A program made the translations under genes and the position numbers. The notes under the pieces were generated by a model. The model was given only the letters and a program-made list of their open reading frames with translations, searched no databases and was not told the DNA's origin. From the NCBI GenBank assembly GCA_020692565.1, contig JAIMKJ010000039.1, forward strand, positions 2,669 to 42,112: a DNA stretch of 39,444 nt. Direction: 5' to 3'. Shown here one piece after another: positions 17,664 through 26,219 of this stretch. Position 1 is the first letter of the stretch; every line of letters begins with the position of its first letter. This DNA comes from Thermomonas sp. Lineage in GTDB: Bacteria > Pseudomonadota > Gammaproteobacteria > Xanthomonadales > Xanthomonadaceae.

Positions 17664-18566
17664 ATGGCTTTCGACGCATTCGCCCTGATCCTCGCGATGC
17701 TGGCGCTGGGCTACGCCTTCCAGCGCCTGCGCGTATTGCCGGACAACGCCGCGCAGACCCTGAATCTGGTGGTGCTGTACGTCTGCCTGCCGGCGGCGGT
17801 GCTGCGCTATGCGCCGCGGCTGGAACTGGAGCCTGCGCTGTTCGGTGTGGCCGCGGTGCCGTGGCTGTTGCTGGCGGCGACGGTGCTGCTGGTGCACGTG
17901 CTTGCGCGGTGGCTGAAATTCCGCGACGACGAACGCGCGGTGCTGCTGCTCACCGTCGCGCTGGGCAATACCAGTTTCCTCGGCTACCCGCTGACCCGCG
18001 CGCTGATCGGCGAACACGCGCTGCCTTATGCGGTGATCTACGACCAGTTCGGCGCGTTCCTGATTCTGTCGACCTTCGGGCTGTGGGTGCTGGCGCGCTA
18101 CGGTGGTGACGCGTCCCCGACGCCGCGCGGGATGCTGCTGCGGGTGCTGAAGTTTCCGCCGCTGTGGGCGCTGATCGTCGGCTTCACGGTGATGCCGGCC
18201 GAGCCGCCGCACTGGATCGCCGGTGCGTTGCAGCGATTGTCCGACGCATTGCTGCCGCTGGCGATGTTGACCATCGGTCTGTCGGTGAAGCTCGCGCTGC
18301 CGCGCGACGAGCTCAAGCCGCTCGTGACCGGCCTGGTGCTGAAACTCGCGGCGATGCCGGCGCTGGCGCTGCTGCTGGTCCCGCTGCTCGGCCTGCACGG
18401 CGACATGGCGCGCACCACGGTGCTGGAATCGGCGATGCCGTCGATGGTCACCGCCGGTGCGCTCGCGATCTCGCACAACCTCGCCCCGCGCCTGGCCGCG
18501 GCGATGGTCGGCTACGGGTTGCTGCTGTCGCTGCTCACGCTGCCGTTGTGGGCGGGCGTGGGTTGA
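17664..18566 (+). CDS. AEC-family transporter (auxin efflux carrier family)
   Basis: A 300-residue, almost entirely hydrophobic protein with about ten predicted membrane spans in two halves of five, typical of the AEC family (PF03547). Family signatures are LNLVVLYVCLPAAVL in the first half, a central GNTSFLGYPL with a polar break, and a second-half ISHNLAP near the C-terminus. Bacterial members export or import small carboxylates such as malate or malonate, and some transport amino-acid derivatives; the substrate here cannot be read from sequence. ATG 17664 is the first good start after the REP element. It converges with the next gene on the opposite strand, leaving 26 bases between stops, with no obvious terminator. 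Confidence 0.9.
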   Translation: MAFDAFALILAMLALGYAFQRLRVLPDNAAQTLNLVVLYVCLPAAVLRYAPRLELEPALFGVAAVPWLLLAATVLLVHVLARWLKFRDDERAVLLLTVALGNTSFLGYPLTRALIGEHALPYAVIYDQFGAFLILSTFGLWVLARYGGDASPTPRGMLLRVLKFPPLWALIVGFTVMPAEPPHWIAGALQRLSDALLPLAMLTIGLSVKLALPRDELKPLVTGLVLKLAAMPALALLLVPLLGLHGDMARTTVLESAMPSMVTAGALAISHNLAPRLAAAMVGYGLLLSLLTLPLWAGVG

Positions 18567-18592
18567 GGGCGCTCAGGACGATGAGGCCGTAC

Positions 18593-20899
18593 TCACCGCC
18601 AGACCGGAATCTCGACGTAACTGCCGCCCAGCCATTCGACGCGCATCGGCGTGTCGGCATCGGCTGCGGTTTCGGAGGAAACGTCGCCGCCGGTGCCATG
18701 GTTGATCTGCATGTCCGGCTGCTTGTTCACGCGCAGCACCACGACGAGGCGGCTGCCGGGTTCCAGCATGCGGCTGGTCAGTCGTTCGCTGCGGAACGCA
18801 AGGCGCTGGCGTTCGCCCGGCCGTAACAGTTCGCGACGGCTGCGGTCCCTGGCGTAACTGGCGCGGCCGAGATGATGGCTGAGGGAGAAGTGCCGTCCGT
18901 CCGCCATCCGTTCGTGGAGTTCGACGGTCACGTCCAGATCGCGCTTGTCGACGACGAAATCGAGCACGCCCGAGAACAGCCCGCTGATTTCGGTCGGCGC
19001 GTCGATCGGATCGCTGACGAACACCAGTCCGCCGTGCGCATCCAGCGTCGGCGCGAGCGACAGCGGCGAAGGCGTCCAGTCGGCGTCGCTGCGGTCGGCG
19101 AAATCGATACGCTGTACCAGCGATGCGCTTTTGGGAGGCGCTGTCGCGACGAGCCGATGCGTCGTGGCGTCCCGCTTCTCCGGCTGCAGATACAGCCGCA
19201 GCGAACCGTTCGCCATCGCCGCCACCGAGGGCGCGTGTTTCCAGACGTCGGCGCCCATCACCTGATAATTGATGCGGTCGCGCAGCAGTTCCGGTTTCGG
19301 TCCGCCTCTCAGCACGTGATCGAACCATGCGTAACGCAGCGCCTGCAGGTCGACCATCGCCGCGGGATCGACATCGTAGCCTTCGATGTTGCGCGCCACG
19401 CCGGTCTGCATCGCCAGGTGACCGAACGGTCCGATCACCAGGGTGTGGTCGGCGCGGGGGTTGCGGCGCGTGTGCTCGTCAAAGTAATACTGCACGCCGA
19501 CACGGCCGCCATCGAAATAACCCGTCGTCGCCAACACCGGAATGTCGATCTCCGCGAACTCATCGCGGTAGGGAATCATCGCCTGCCAGTAGGCGTCGTA
19601 GCCGGGATGCTGCAGCCAACGGCGGAACACCGGATTGGGCGTGCCGTCGATGCGGTCCATGTCGCGATAGGCGCCGCCATCGGCATACCACCTGCGGTTC
19701 AGCGCGTCCCAGCGCGCCTGGTCGCCGTAGGCGTCGTCGTCCAGGCTGCGGTTGTTGGTGGTGTAGAACGGCCACGAATACATGAAATTCATGAACACGT
19801 TGCCCTGCATCGGTACGTCGATGCCCGGCGCGGCGCTGGCCGAGGTCATCAGCGCCTTCAGTGCGGGCGGGCGATGCTTCGCCGCCGCCCACTGGGTGAA
19901 GCTGTTGTAGCTGCCGCCGTACATGCCGACGCGGCCATCGCTCCACGGTTGCCGCGCGATCCAGCCGATCGTCGCCGCGGCGTCGGCGCCGTCGTGTTCG
20001 AACGGTGCGATCGGTTCGGCCGGGGCAACGCCCGCATCGCCGGCGATCGACTTGCCGCGGGTGACCGCCACCACGCCGACATAGCCGTGCGCGGCCACGG
20101 TCTTCGCGTCCGCCAACAGCCAATCCGGGTTCGCGTAGATCGTGAAGCCCAGCAGGGTAGGCAGTGGGTCTTTCGCGGCGGCGGGATGCACCACCATCGC
20201 GGAGATCCGTGCCCCGTCGGGCATCGCGATCCACACGTCGCGTTCGATCCGGTAGCGCCGCGCATCGTCTTCGGCGAACAGCGCCGGCGCTCGCGGCGAC
20301 AGTTCGGAAAACACCTGCACGAATTGGTAGCGCCGCACCAGCGCCAGCGCTTCCGGCAGATCCAGCCGGCCGCGTTCGGCCGCCGGCGCCAGCGCCTTGC
20401 GAAGGTCGTCCAGGGCGCGCGGCATGCCCACGTCGAACGACGGTTGCACGCGTAGCGCGGTGCGGTCGTCGAGCGCACCGTACAGCATGCCGAAGGCGTC
20501 GCGCAGCGCACTGTCCAGCGGCGTCCCGGCAGTTTCCGCAATTTTCGCCATCGCGAAGATTTCGTACTGCAGGTACAGAGTCGCGGCCGAAGCGTCGCCT
20601 GCGTCCATGCGTGTCCGTCGCAGCGCGTGGATGGTTGCGACCGAGCCAGCCATGTCGTCCGCCACCATCTGCAGGCGGAAACGCGTAACGCGATCGCGGT
20701 CCGGATCTTCGTCGCGATAGATCCGGGCCACGTCCCGCGCCAGCGCCGGCATCGCCTTCGCCAGCAGTGCATCGTCGCTGGCGGCTTCGCGCGGAAATGC
20801 GAAGGCAGGTGTGGCGGGTTCAGCGGGTCGAGCGACGCCGGGCAGCGACAATGCCAGCAGCGCGAGCAACGCCGCGAGCCTGAAAATGGAAGACTTCAT
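18593..20899 (-). CDS. CocE/NonD-family (S15) alpha/beta hydrolase with long N-terminal extension
   Basis: 768 residues with a signal peptide (hydrophobic LAALLALLALSLPGVARPA), so exported. Residues about 25-215 are a mostly helical region outside the hydrolase fold. Residues about 215-500 form the alpha/beta-hydrolase domain of the X-Pro dipeptidyl-peptidase/CocE class: nucleophile Ser330 in GMYGGSYNSF, Asp463 in TTGYFDGG, His494 in GPFGHLAM. Residues about 540-768 are the C-terminal jelly-roll domain of this family (ending VEWLGGSYVEIPVW). Known relatives are peptidases, cocaine esterase or glutaryl-7-ACA acylases; the substrate here is unknown. Typical CocE proteins are near 570-650 residues, and the extra length is the N-terminal part. 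It lies 77 bases downstream of the DUF389 gene on the same strand, possibly co-transcribed. Confidence 0.88.
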   Translation of the reverse strand: MKSSIFRLAALLALLALSLPGVARPAEPATPAFAFPREAASDDALLAKAMPALARDVARIYRDEDPDRDRVTRFRLQMVADDMAGSVATIHALRRTRMDAGDASAATLYLQYEIFAMAKIAETAGTPLDSALRDAFGMLYGALDDRTALRVQPSFDVGMPRALDDLRKALAPAAERGRLDLPEALALVRRYQFVQVFSELSPRAPALFAEDDARRYRIERDVWIAMPDGARISAMVVHPAAAKDPLPTLLGFTIYANPDWLLADAKTVAAHGYVGVVAVTRGKSIAGDAGVAPAEPIAPFEHDGADAAATIGWIARQPWSDGRVGMYGGSYNSFTQWAAAKHRPPALKALMTSASAAPGIDVPMQGNVFMNFMYSWPFYTTNNRSLDDDAYGDQARWDALNRRWYADGGAYRDMDRIDGTPNPVFRRWLQHPGYDAYWQAMIPYRDEFAEIDIPVLATTGYFDGGRVGVQYYFDEHTRRNPRADHTLVIGPFGHLAMQTGVARNIEGYDVDPAAMVDLQALRYAWFDHVLRGGPKPELLRDRINYQVMGADVWKHAPSVAAMANGSLRLYLQPEKRDATTHRLVATAPPKSASLVQRIDFADRSDADWTPSPLSLAPTLDAHGGLVFVSDPIDAPTEISGLFSGVLDFVVDKRDLDVTVELHERMADGRHFSLSHHLGRASYARDRSRRELLRPGERQRLAFRSERLTSRMLEPGSRLVVVLRVNKQPDMQINHGTGGDVSSETAADADTPMRVEWLGGSYVEIPVWR

Positions 20900-20976
20900 G
20901 AAAAAGGTTTTCCCGATACGTTCCCGGCAGGATCAACGAAAGGACCGCCAGCGATCGAAGCATGCGTGGATGCCGG

Positions 20977-22371
20977 TCACTTGCGCACGGTATCAAACAG
21001 GATATCGACTGCGGCCATTTTCGTGCGCGCCTTGAACCACTCCAGTGCTCGCGTCCGGTCCGGCTCGGGGACCGGCGAATTCGTCTGCACGATCATCTGC
21101 AGCACCGGCGTTTTCCCGGACTCTGCGTCGATGCGATAGCCCTGGCTGAGCGTCACGGTCGCCACATCGGGAACCAGGGTACGCAGCTCGGTGGCGATCG
21201 CGTCGGCCTGGTTCATCAGCGCATCGCGCGCGGCGATCTGTTCGCGCAGCGCGGCCAGATCGGCGTCCTTCTTCTGCAGGGCCTGCTGGCTGTCGCGGTA
21301 GAGATCGCTCAACAGGCTGGATTTCAACGCGGTCACGTCGATGCGGTCGTTCTCGCTGTTCTGGTGCACCAGCATCTTCGTGTCGGGCAGGCCCGCCACC
21401 GCCAATCGTCCTTCGATCCGCTGCAGCGTCGGCTTGTCCAGCGGCAGGCCGATCAGCGACACCTCGATGTTGCGCGCCTTCGGGTCCACGCGGGTGTCGG
21501 CCACGTGCGCCTTCTCGAACGCGAATTCGTCGCGGACGAAGGCGGTTGCGCGCGACCGGAACAATTCATGCTGCACCAGCTGGTACGCCAGCCATGCGCT
21601 GGGCAGCGACGTCGCCAGCGCCAGCACCAGCAGATACGAACGCAGCCGCCGCTCCACCACCGCGTCCACGTAGGAATGCACCGGGACGCGCACCAGCCGG
21701 ATGCCCACCACCGTCGCCAGTGCGATAAACACGCAGTTGATCGAATACAGATAGAACGCGCCGCCGAAGTAGTGCCATTGTCCGGTGGCAAGACCATAGC
21801 CGGCGGTGCACAGCGGCGGCATCAGCGCGGTGGCGATGGCCACGCCGGGAATCACGTTCGACTTCTCCTCGCGGGTGATGCCGACGATGCCCGCCAGCCC
21901 GCCGAACAGCGCGATCAGTACGTCCCACAGCGTCGGCGACGTCCGTGCCAGCAGCTCCGACTGCGCCTCGGACAGCGGCGTGATCGTGAAATACAGCGTC
22001 GACACGGCGAGGCTGATCGCCGACGCGATGGCGAGATTCAACAGCGAGGTGCGGATCAGCGCAAAGTCGTACACCGCCGCGCCCAGCCCCACGCCCATGA
22101 TCGGCCCCATCAGCGGCGAGATCAGCATCGCGCCGATGATCACCGCAGTGGAATTCACGTTCAGTCCGATCGACGCGATCAGGATCGCGAACATCAGGAT
22201 CCACGGCGTCGCCCCGCGCAGCTCCACGCCCTCGCGGATGCGGCGCTCGATCATCGCATCGTCCGCCTTGTCGGCCAGCAGACTGAAACGCCGCGCCAGC
22301 GACCGCCGGATGCGGATGAGGTCCGAGGAGGGCTTCCGGGTGGGCGACGGTGGATTCGGATCGGTGCTCAT
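20977..22371 (-). CDS. DUF389-family membrane protein (TIGR00341/TIGR00271-like)
   Basis: 464 residues from ATG 22371, preceded by GAGG at suitable spacing; a 24-residue longer frame is unlikely to be used. The N-terminal cytoplasmic segment leads into a DUF389 core: GLNVNSTAVIIGAMLISPLM, then MGVGLGA, GGLAGIVGITREEKSNVIPGVAIATALMPPL and GLATGQW. Six to seven membrane helices span about residues 65-265. Residues 270-464 are soluble, with a coiled-coil stretch (QQALQKKDADLAALREQIAA) and a C-terminal alpha/beta region. The family has no agreed biochemical role. Between this gene and the ATPase upstream there are 264 bases without a gene. Confidence 0.88.
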   Translation of the reverse strand: MSTDPNPPSPTRKPSSDLIRIRRSLARRFSLLADKADDAMIERRIREGVELRGATPWILMFAILIASIGLNVNSTAVIIGAMLISPLMGPIMGVGLGAAVYDFALIRTSLLNLAIASAISLAVSTLYFTITPLSEAQSELLARTSPTLWDVLIALFGGLAGIVGITREEKSNVIPGVAIATALMPPLCTAGYGLATGQWHYFGGAFYLYSINCVFIALATVVGIRLVRVPVHSYVDAVVERRLRSYLLVLALATSLPSAWLAYQLVQHELFRSRATAFVRDEFAFEKAHVADTRVDPKARNIEVSLIGLPLDKPTLQRIEGRLAVAGLPDTKMLVHQNSENDRIDVTALKSSLLSDLYRDSQQALQKKDADLAALREQIAARDALMNQADAIATELRTLVPDVATVTLSQGYRIDAESGKTPVLQMIVQTNSPVPEPDRTRALEWFKARTKMAAVDILFDTVRK

Positions 22372-22635
22372 GCGGCCTCGGGATCGGATGGATCGACCGG
22401 CGTATGGTGCAGCGAAAGTGGGTCCGCAGCGAGTGTTGCGCATGGTCGGAATCGCGGACGCTCCGCTTGCCTCCCTTTCCTTCGGGGAGACTGGCTCAGG
22501 GAGAGGCTGACGCGGGGATGGTCAGGCGCTGGCGCTCCGCCCAAGGCGGAGGCCGCGGCCGATCCCTTCGCCCGGAAAGCGCAGGCATTCCGGCGCGACA
22601 CCCACGAGCATCGATATCGGCCCCGGCGCTCGACC
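22372..22635. other. 264-bp gene-free gap between DUF389 and ATPase genes
   Basis: It contains a short GC hairpin (CTCCGCC, loop CAA, GGCGGAG around 22538-22554) without a T tract, and C/T-G/A-rich stretches (22470-22510) that look like a decayed repeat. I see no open frame with coding character beyond shadows. It could hold the promoter of the DUF389 gene on the minus strand. Confidence 0.4.
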
Positions 22636-24120
22636 TCAATCCGCCGGCACGGTCCGCGGCCCCGCCCACTCGCGCAGCGCTTCGACCTGTTCGCTCATCA
22701 GCACCGACAGCGGGCGCGTGCTTTTCAACTCCGAACGCAGCTGGAACTCGCTGAGCGGTTGATTCGCGGCATGCGCGGCGTACAGCGCAGCGACGATGAC
22801 CTGTTCGATCTCCGCGCCGGAAAAGCCGTCCGAGGTCGCTGCGAGCGCGGGCAGATCGAAACCTTCCGCGTCGACGTTGCGGCGCTGCAGATGCAGCGCG
22901 AACAGATCGGCGCGCGACGCGGCGCTGGGCAGGTCGACGAAGAAGATTTCGTCGAAGCGGCCTTTGCGCAACAATTCGGCCGGGAGGTCGTGCACCTGGT
23001 TGGCGGTGGCGACCAGGAACACCGGCGACTTGCGTTCGGCCAACCAGGTGAGGAAGGTGCCGAGCACGCGTCGGGAGACGCCGCCGTCTTCGCCGTTGGA
23101 ACTGGCGAGGCCTTTTTCGACCTCGTCGATCCACAGCACGCACGGCGAGAGCTGTTCGGCCGAGGCCAGCGCATCGCGCAGGTTCTTCTCGGTCTCGCCG
23201 TGGAATTTGTTGTAGAGCGCGCCGAAGTCCAGGCGCAGCAGCGGCACGCCGAAACCGGCGGCGATGGCTTTGGCCAGCATCGATTTGCCGCAGCCCTGCA
23301 CGCCGAGCAGCAGCAGGCCCTTCGGCGGGTCGAGGCCGGGCGGCGCGTTGCCGTCGACGAACGCACTGCGGCGCAGTTCGACCCAGCGTTTCACCCGTTT
23401 CGCGCCGATGACGTGATCGAGTTTCACCGGGTCGAATTCGTAGTGCAGATGGCCGCTGCGGTTGATCAGCTCGAACTTCAGCTTCGCCAGTTCGGGCAGA
23501 TCGTTGGCGTTCAACACGCCATCGCGGAAGATCAGGTGCCGGGTGATGCGGCGGGCGTCGGTTTCGCTCAGGCCGCGCAGGTTGCGGACGATCTGCTTCA
23601 CCGCTTCGGCGTCCACTTCCACGCGCTTGCCGCCGTGTTCGCGGGCGTACGACGCGGCTTCTTCCTTCACCAGCTTCAGCATCGCGTCGCCGTTGGGCAG
23701 GTGCGGGCGGTAGCGCACCGCATGCGCCTCGAGGTCTTCGGGCAGCTCGACCTTGTTGCCGACCAGCACCAGCACGTGCGGCAGGCAGTTGCGACGCTGC
23801 AGGATGTCGCGGACCTGGCGCTGGGTGCCGGCGTACTTCAGATAGGGCGCGAAATCGAGCAGCAGGAACACGCTGCGCTGGTCGGATTTGTAGATCGCCT
23901 GCAGGGTGGCGCCAGCGTCCGGGGCCACGTCGGCCTCGTCCTCGCGGTCCATGTCGATGCGACGCAGGCCCTCGGTGATGGACCAGCGGAACAGCGCCCG
24001 CCAGACGTGCATCAGCGATTGCCGGAACAGTTCGACCACCCGGGGTTCGTCCGGGGTCTCGATCACGATCAAGGGGGTATCGGCGCGGATCAGCGCCACA
24101 AGGTCCTGCAAGCCGCTCAT
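22636..24120 (-). CDS. AAA+ ATPase, Ycf46-like
   Basis: 494 residues. The N-terminal 230 residues form the domain usual in Ycf46-type ATPases (LIRADTPLIVIETPDEPRVVELF; FLLLDFAPYL; VRDILQRR). The AAA+ core runs from about 235 to 480: Walker A GVQGCGKS 273-280, Walker B CVLWIDEVEK near 327-336, sensor-1 ATANQ with N374, arginine-finger region LLRKGRFDE near 384-391, and DGFSGAEIEQ of the lid. LYNKFHGETEKNLR is the pore-loop/second-region signature of classical AAA proteins. It is cytoplasmic and hydrolyses ATP to remodel an unknown client. Ycf46 homologues in cyanobacteria relate to CO2 and bicarbonate use, but that role should not be assumed here. It is divergent from the ParA-like gene, sharing the 177-base gap 24121-24297. 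Confidence 0.9.
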   Translation of the reverse strand: MSGLQDLVALIRADTPLIVIETPDEPRVVELFRQSLMHVWRALFRWSITEGLRRIDMDREDEADVAPDAGATLQAIYKSDQRSVFLLLDFAPYLKYAGTQRQVRDILQRRNCLPHVLVLVGNKVELPEDLEAHAVRYRPHLPNGDAMLKLVKEEAASYAREHGGKRVEVDAEAVKQIVRNLRGLSETDARRITRHLIFRDGVLNANDLPELAKLKFELINRSGHLHYEFDPVKLDHVIGAKRVKRWVELRRSAFVDGNAPPGLDPPKGLLLLGVQGCGKSMLAKAIAAGFGVPLLRLDFGALYNKFHGETEKNLRDALASAEQLSPCVLWIDEVEKGLASSNGEDGGVSRRVLGTFLTWLAERKSPVFLVATANQVHDLPAELLRKGRFDEIFFVDLPSAASRADLFALHLQRRNVDAEGFDLPALAATSDGFSGAEIEQVIVAALYAAHAANQPLSEFQLRSELKSTRPLSVLMSEQVEALREWAGPRTVPAD

Positions 24121-24297
24121 GGTGTCCTAAGAAAGGGTGGAAATCCCCCGAAAGCAGCGAAAACGATAGCAAAGGCGGGTCGTCGGCGCGCGCCCTGGAT
24201 TCTAAGTGCCTGATTCGCATGAGAACGCTGTGAGGCGGCTTGTCCGCGCACGGCAATTCCGGTGCTAAGCTGCGGGCTCTTCACTGCGGAGGTGCCG

Positions 24298-24927
24298 ATG
24301 AAAACGGTTCTGGTCGCCAGCTCGAAGGGCGGAGTGGGCAAAACCACCATCGCCACGCATCTCGCCGCACAGTCGGCCCTGGACGGGCACCGCACCGTCC
24401 TGATCGACGCCGACCCGCAGGGGTCGTCCACCCGCTGGGCCGAACGCCGGTCCGATCTCGAAACCGCGGTGCTGCCGATCGACGGCACCCGCAAGAACTG
24501 GCTGAAGCAGGTTCCCGAGGATACCCAGCGCACCGTCATCGACGCACCCGCCGGCGCCACCGCCGACAGCCTCGAATCTTTCCTCGAACACGCCGACGCG
24601 CTGGTGGTGCCGATCCTGCCGTCGACGCTGGACATCGATGCCACCGTGCCGTTCCTCAACGCCATCGCCAAGCACCCGCGCGTGCGTCGCGGCCAGCTGC
24701 GCGTGGGCCTGGTCGGCAACCGCCTCAAACCGTGGACCAACGCCTCGCAGCAGGCGGTGGAACTGCTGCAGCAATGGCCCTACCCGGTGGTGGCGCAGCT
24801 GCGCGACAGCCAAGCCTACGTGATGCTGGTCGGCCTTGGCCGCAGCCTGTTCGATTACCACTCGCAGCATGTGCGCGACCATCAGGAAGACTGGGTGCCG
24901 CTGTTGAAGTGGTTGAGGAAGGGGTGA
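24298..24927 (+). CDS. ParA/MinD-type P-loop ATPase
   Basis: 209 residues from ATG 24298, which has GGAG seven bases upstream. It opens with the deviant Walker A SSKGGVGKTTIATHLA (Lys before GG, the signature Lys of the ParA class), switch-like VLIDADPQGSSTRWAERR, and later TVIDAPAG and VVPILPSTLDID. It is shorter than plasmid ParA proteins, lacks an N-terminal helix-turn-helix, and has no ParB gene beside it. So it resembles the orphan chromosomal ParA-like group (ParC/PpfA/MipZ-like) that positions cytoplasmic or polar cargo on the nucleoid. The cargo is unknown. The following gene lies 46 bases away but differs in base composition. Confidence 0.88.
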   Translation: MKTVLVASSKGGVGKTTIATHLAAQSALDGHRTVLIDADPQGSSTRWAERRSDLETAVLPIDGTRKNWLKQVPEDTQRTVIDAPAGATADSLESFLEHADALVVPILPSTLDIDATVPFLNAIAKHPRVRRGQLRVGLVGNRLKPWTNASQQAVELLQQWPYPVVAQLRDSQAYVMLVGLGRSLFDYHSQHVRDHQEDWVPLLKWLRKG

Positions 24928-24973
24928 AGAGATGCATTGAAGCATTTTTCATGAACATTAGAAGGGGAAGCTC

Positions 24974-25294
24974 ATGGAAATTTCTAAAGTTGATTCGAAG
25001 AAGATGTCGCGCCTTGCGCAAGAAGGAAAAAAGATCTCCGCGATTCGCAAGGAGGATTTTCCGAAACTCAGCTATTGGGATGTTTATGTTGAAGTTTATG
25101 GCGCGGGCAAGCGATCCGCGCTTGGGGTGAAGCGAATGATCACCAAGCGTATTGACGCGGTTGCCTCCAGCAAGTCCAAGAAAGAGCGAATGGAAATCGC
25201 TGTGGAGTTGCATGAACTCGTTTGGCATCTGTACGAGGACCACAAAAAGAATCACGCCAAATTATCTAAGATCCGCAAAGCTCTGACGGAATGA
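24974..25294 (+). CDS. Small hypothetical protein, AT-richer than its surroundings
   Basis: 106 residues, with a good ribosome site (GAAGGGG before ATG 24974). The sequence is Lys-rich, basic and helical: EISKVDSKKMSRLAQEGK, then FPKLSYWDVYVEVYGAGKRS, LGVKRMITKRI and a C-terminal helix with ELVWHLYEDHKKN. No signal peptide or membrane span. The first part reads like a short helix-turn-helix unit (sense-and-turn then DYW-type segment), but I do not recognise a named family. GC content is near 48%, far below neighbouring genes, which suggests acquisition by transfer. It ends about 70 bases before a half REP element. Confidence 0.7.
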   Translation: MEISKVDSKKMSRLAQEGKKISAIRKEDFPKLSYWDVYVEVYGAGKRSALGVKRMITKRIDAVASSKSKKERMEIAVELHELVWHLYEDHKKNHAKLSKIRKALTE

Positions 25295-25365
25295 TGTGTC
25301 GGCAAGCAGATTCGCGAAGCAGCACAGTTCTTGACCCACCGTACGGCTGTTGATAGTCCGCAGCC

Positions 25366-25392
25366 TGTTGCGGCTTCCGCCGCTCCTACAAT
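25366..25392 (-). repeat. Half copy of the GTGGGAGCGACGGAAGTCGC-type REP
   Basis: Read on the minus strand it is TTGTAGGAGCGGCGGAAGCC followed by GCAA, a diverged single arm of the family at 17552 and 28788. Its TAG supplies the stop codon of the class D beta-lactamase gene (25388-25386 on the minus strand). Confidence 0.7.
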
Positions 25393-26219
25393 GATGATGC
25401 GGATAGCGCATCGAGACCGCGCAACGCAGCCCGCACGATGGCTTCGCGTTTGGACGCATCGGCGGCGCCGTTCGGCATCTGCATGTTCATTGCGAAGAAC
25501 ACCGCGCCCTGCGGACGTTCGACCCAGCCGACGAACCAGCCGATCTGTGGATCGACATCGAACGCCCAGCCGGTCTTGCCGCGCAGGAGGGTGTCGCGTC
25601 CGGCGTCGATCAGCATCAGATCCTTGACCAGTCGCTGGTGTTCGACCTTGAACGGCAGCGCGTTGCGATGGAGTTTCCTCAGCAGCTCGATCTGTTCGAC
25701 TGCCGATATCCGCAGCCCGCCCTCCAGCCAGAACCGGTCGATGCCGCCGGAGATATCGCGGTTGCCGTAGCCGATCTTCCGCAGGTAACGCCGTTCCTTC
25801 TTCTCGCCGAGCCGTCTCGCGACATCCTGGTATACCCAGACCACCGACCCTGAGAGCGACGAACGCAGGGTCTGGTCGCGATTCCAGTGCGGGAAGCGCC
25901 GCGATACGCCGTCCCACCGGAAGGTCTGGAATTCGTCTTTCGCGATGCCCGCATCCAGCGCGAACAGCAGATGCGGGATCTTGAACGTCGACGCCGGGAT
26001 GAATCGTTGCCGCGCGCGGGCCTCATCGTGGACCCAGCGCGCGCCGTCGCGTTCGTCGAACACCACCAGCGTGCCCTCGATGGATTCTGCGCGGAACAGT
26101 CGCGACCAGTCCTCGCGTTCCGCCCAGCCCCGCGCGGATGCGGGTCCGGACAGCAGCAGGATGCAGAGCAGTGTGGCCAGGACGATCCGGTCTCCCATGC
26201 CACGCTTCGCGGAGGTCAT
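25386..26219 (-). CDS. Class D (OXA-type) beta-lactamase
   Basis: 277 residues from ATG 26219, which overlaps the stop of the upstream gene as ATGA, so translation is probably coupled. The signal peptide ends at GPASA near residue 29; the mature enzyme is periplasmic. All class D motifs are present: S77-T-F-K80 (acylating Ser and carboxylatable Lys), S125-V-V127, Y151-G-N153, K215-T-G217, and the FWLEGGLRISAVEQ segment closely matching OXA-10-type enzymes. It should hydrolyse penicillins; the spectrum cannot be read from the sequence. Length is typical for OXA enzymes. The stop codon lies inside a REP half element, so the last few residues may have been replaced. No LysR/AmpR regulator is adjacent. 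Confidence 0.92.
   Translation of the reverse strand: MTSAKRGMGDRIVLATLLCILLLSGPASARGWAEREDWSRLFRAESIEGTLVVFDERDGARWVHDEARARQRFIPASTFKIPHLLFALDAGIAKDEFQTFRWDGVSRRFPHWNRDQTLRSSLSGSVVWVYQDVARRLGEKKERRYLRKIGYGNRDISGGIDRFWLEGGLRISAVEQIELLRKLHRNALPFKVEHQRLVKDLMLIDAGRDTLLRGKTGWAFDVDPQIGWFVGWVERPQGAVFFAMNMQMPNGAADASKREAIVRAALRGLDALSASSL

Noticed and set aside
20962..24213. 1083-codon + strand frame opposite DUF389 and the AAA ATPase
   Set aside because: It runs across two genes and the gap between them, has His/Gln/Arg-rich filler sequence, and conflicts with well-supported minus-strand proteins.
24298..24927. ParA-like gene as evidence for a plasmid partition locus
   Set aside because: There is no ParB, replication gene or parS-like cluster; orphan chromosomal ParA-like ATPases are common.
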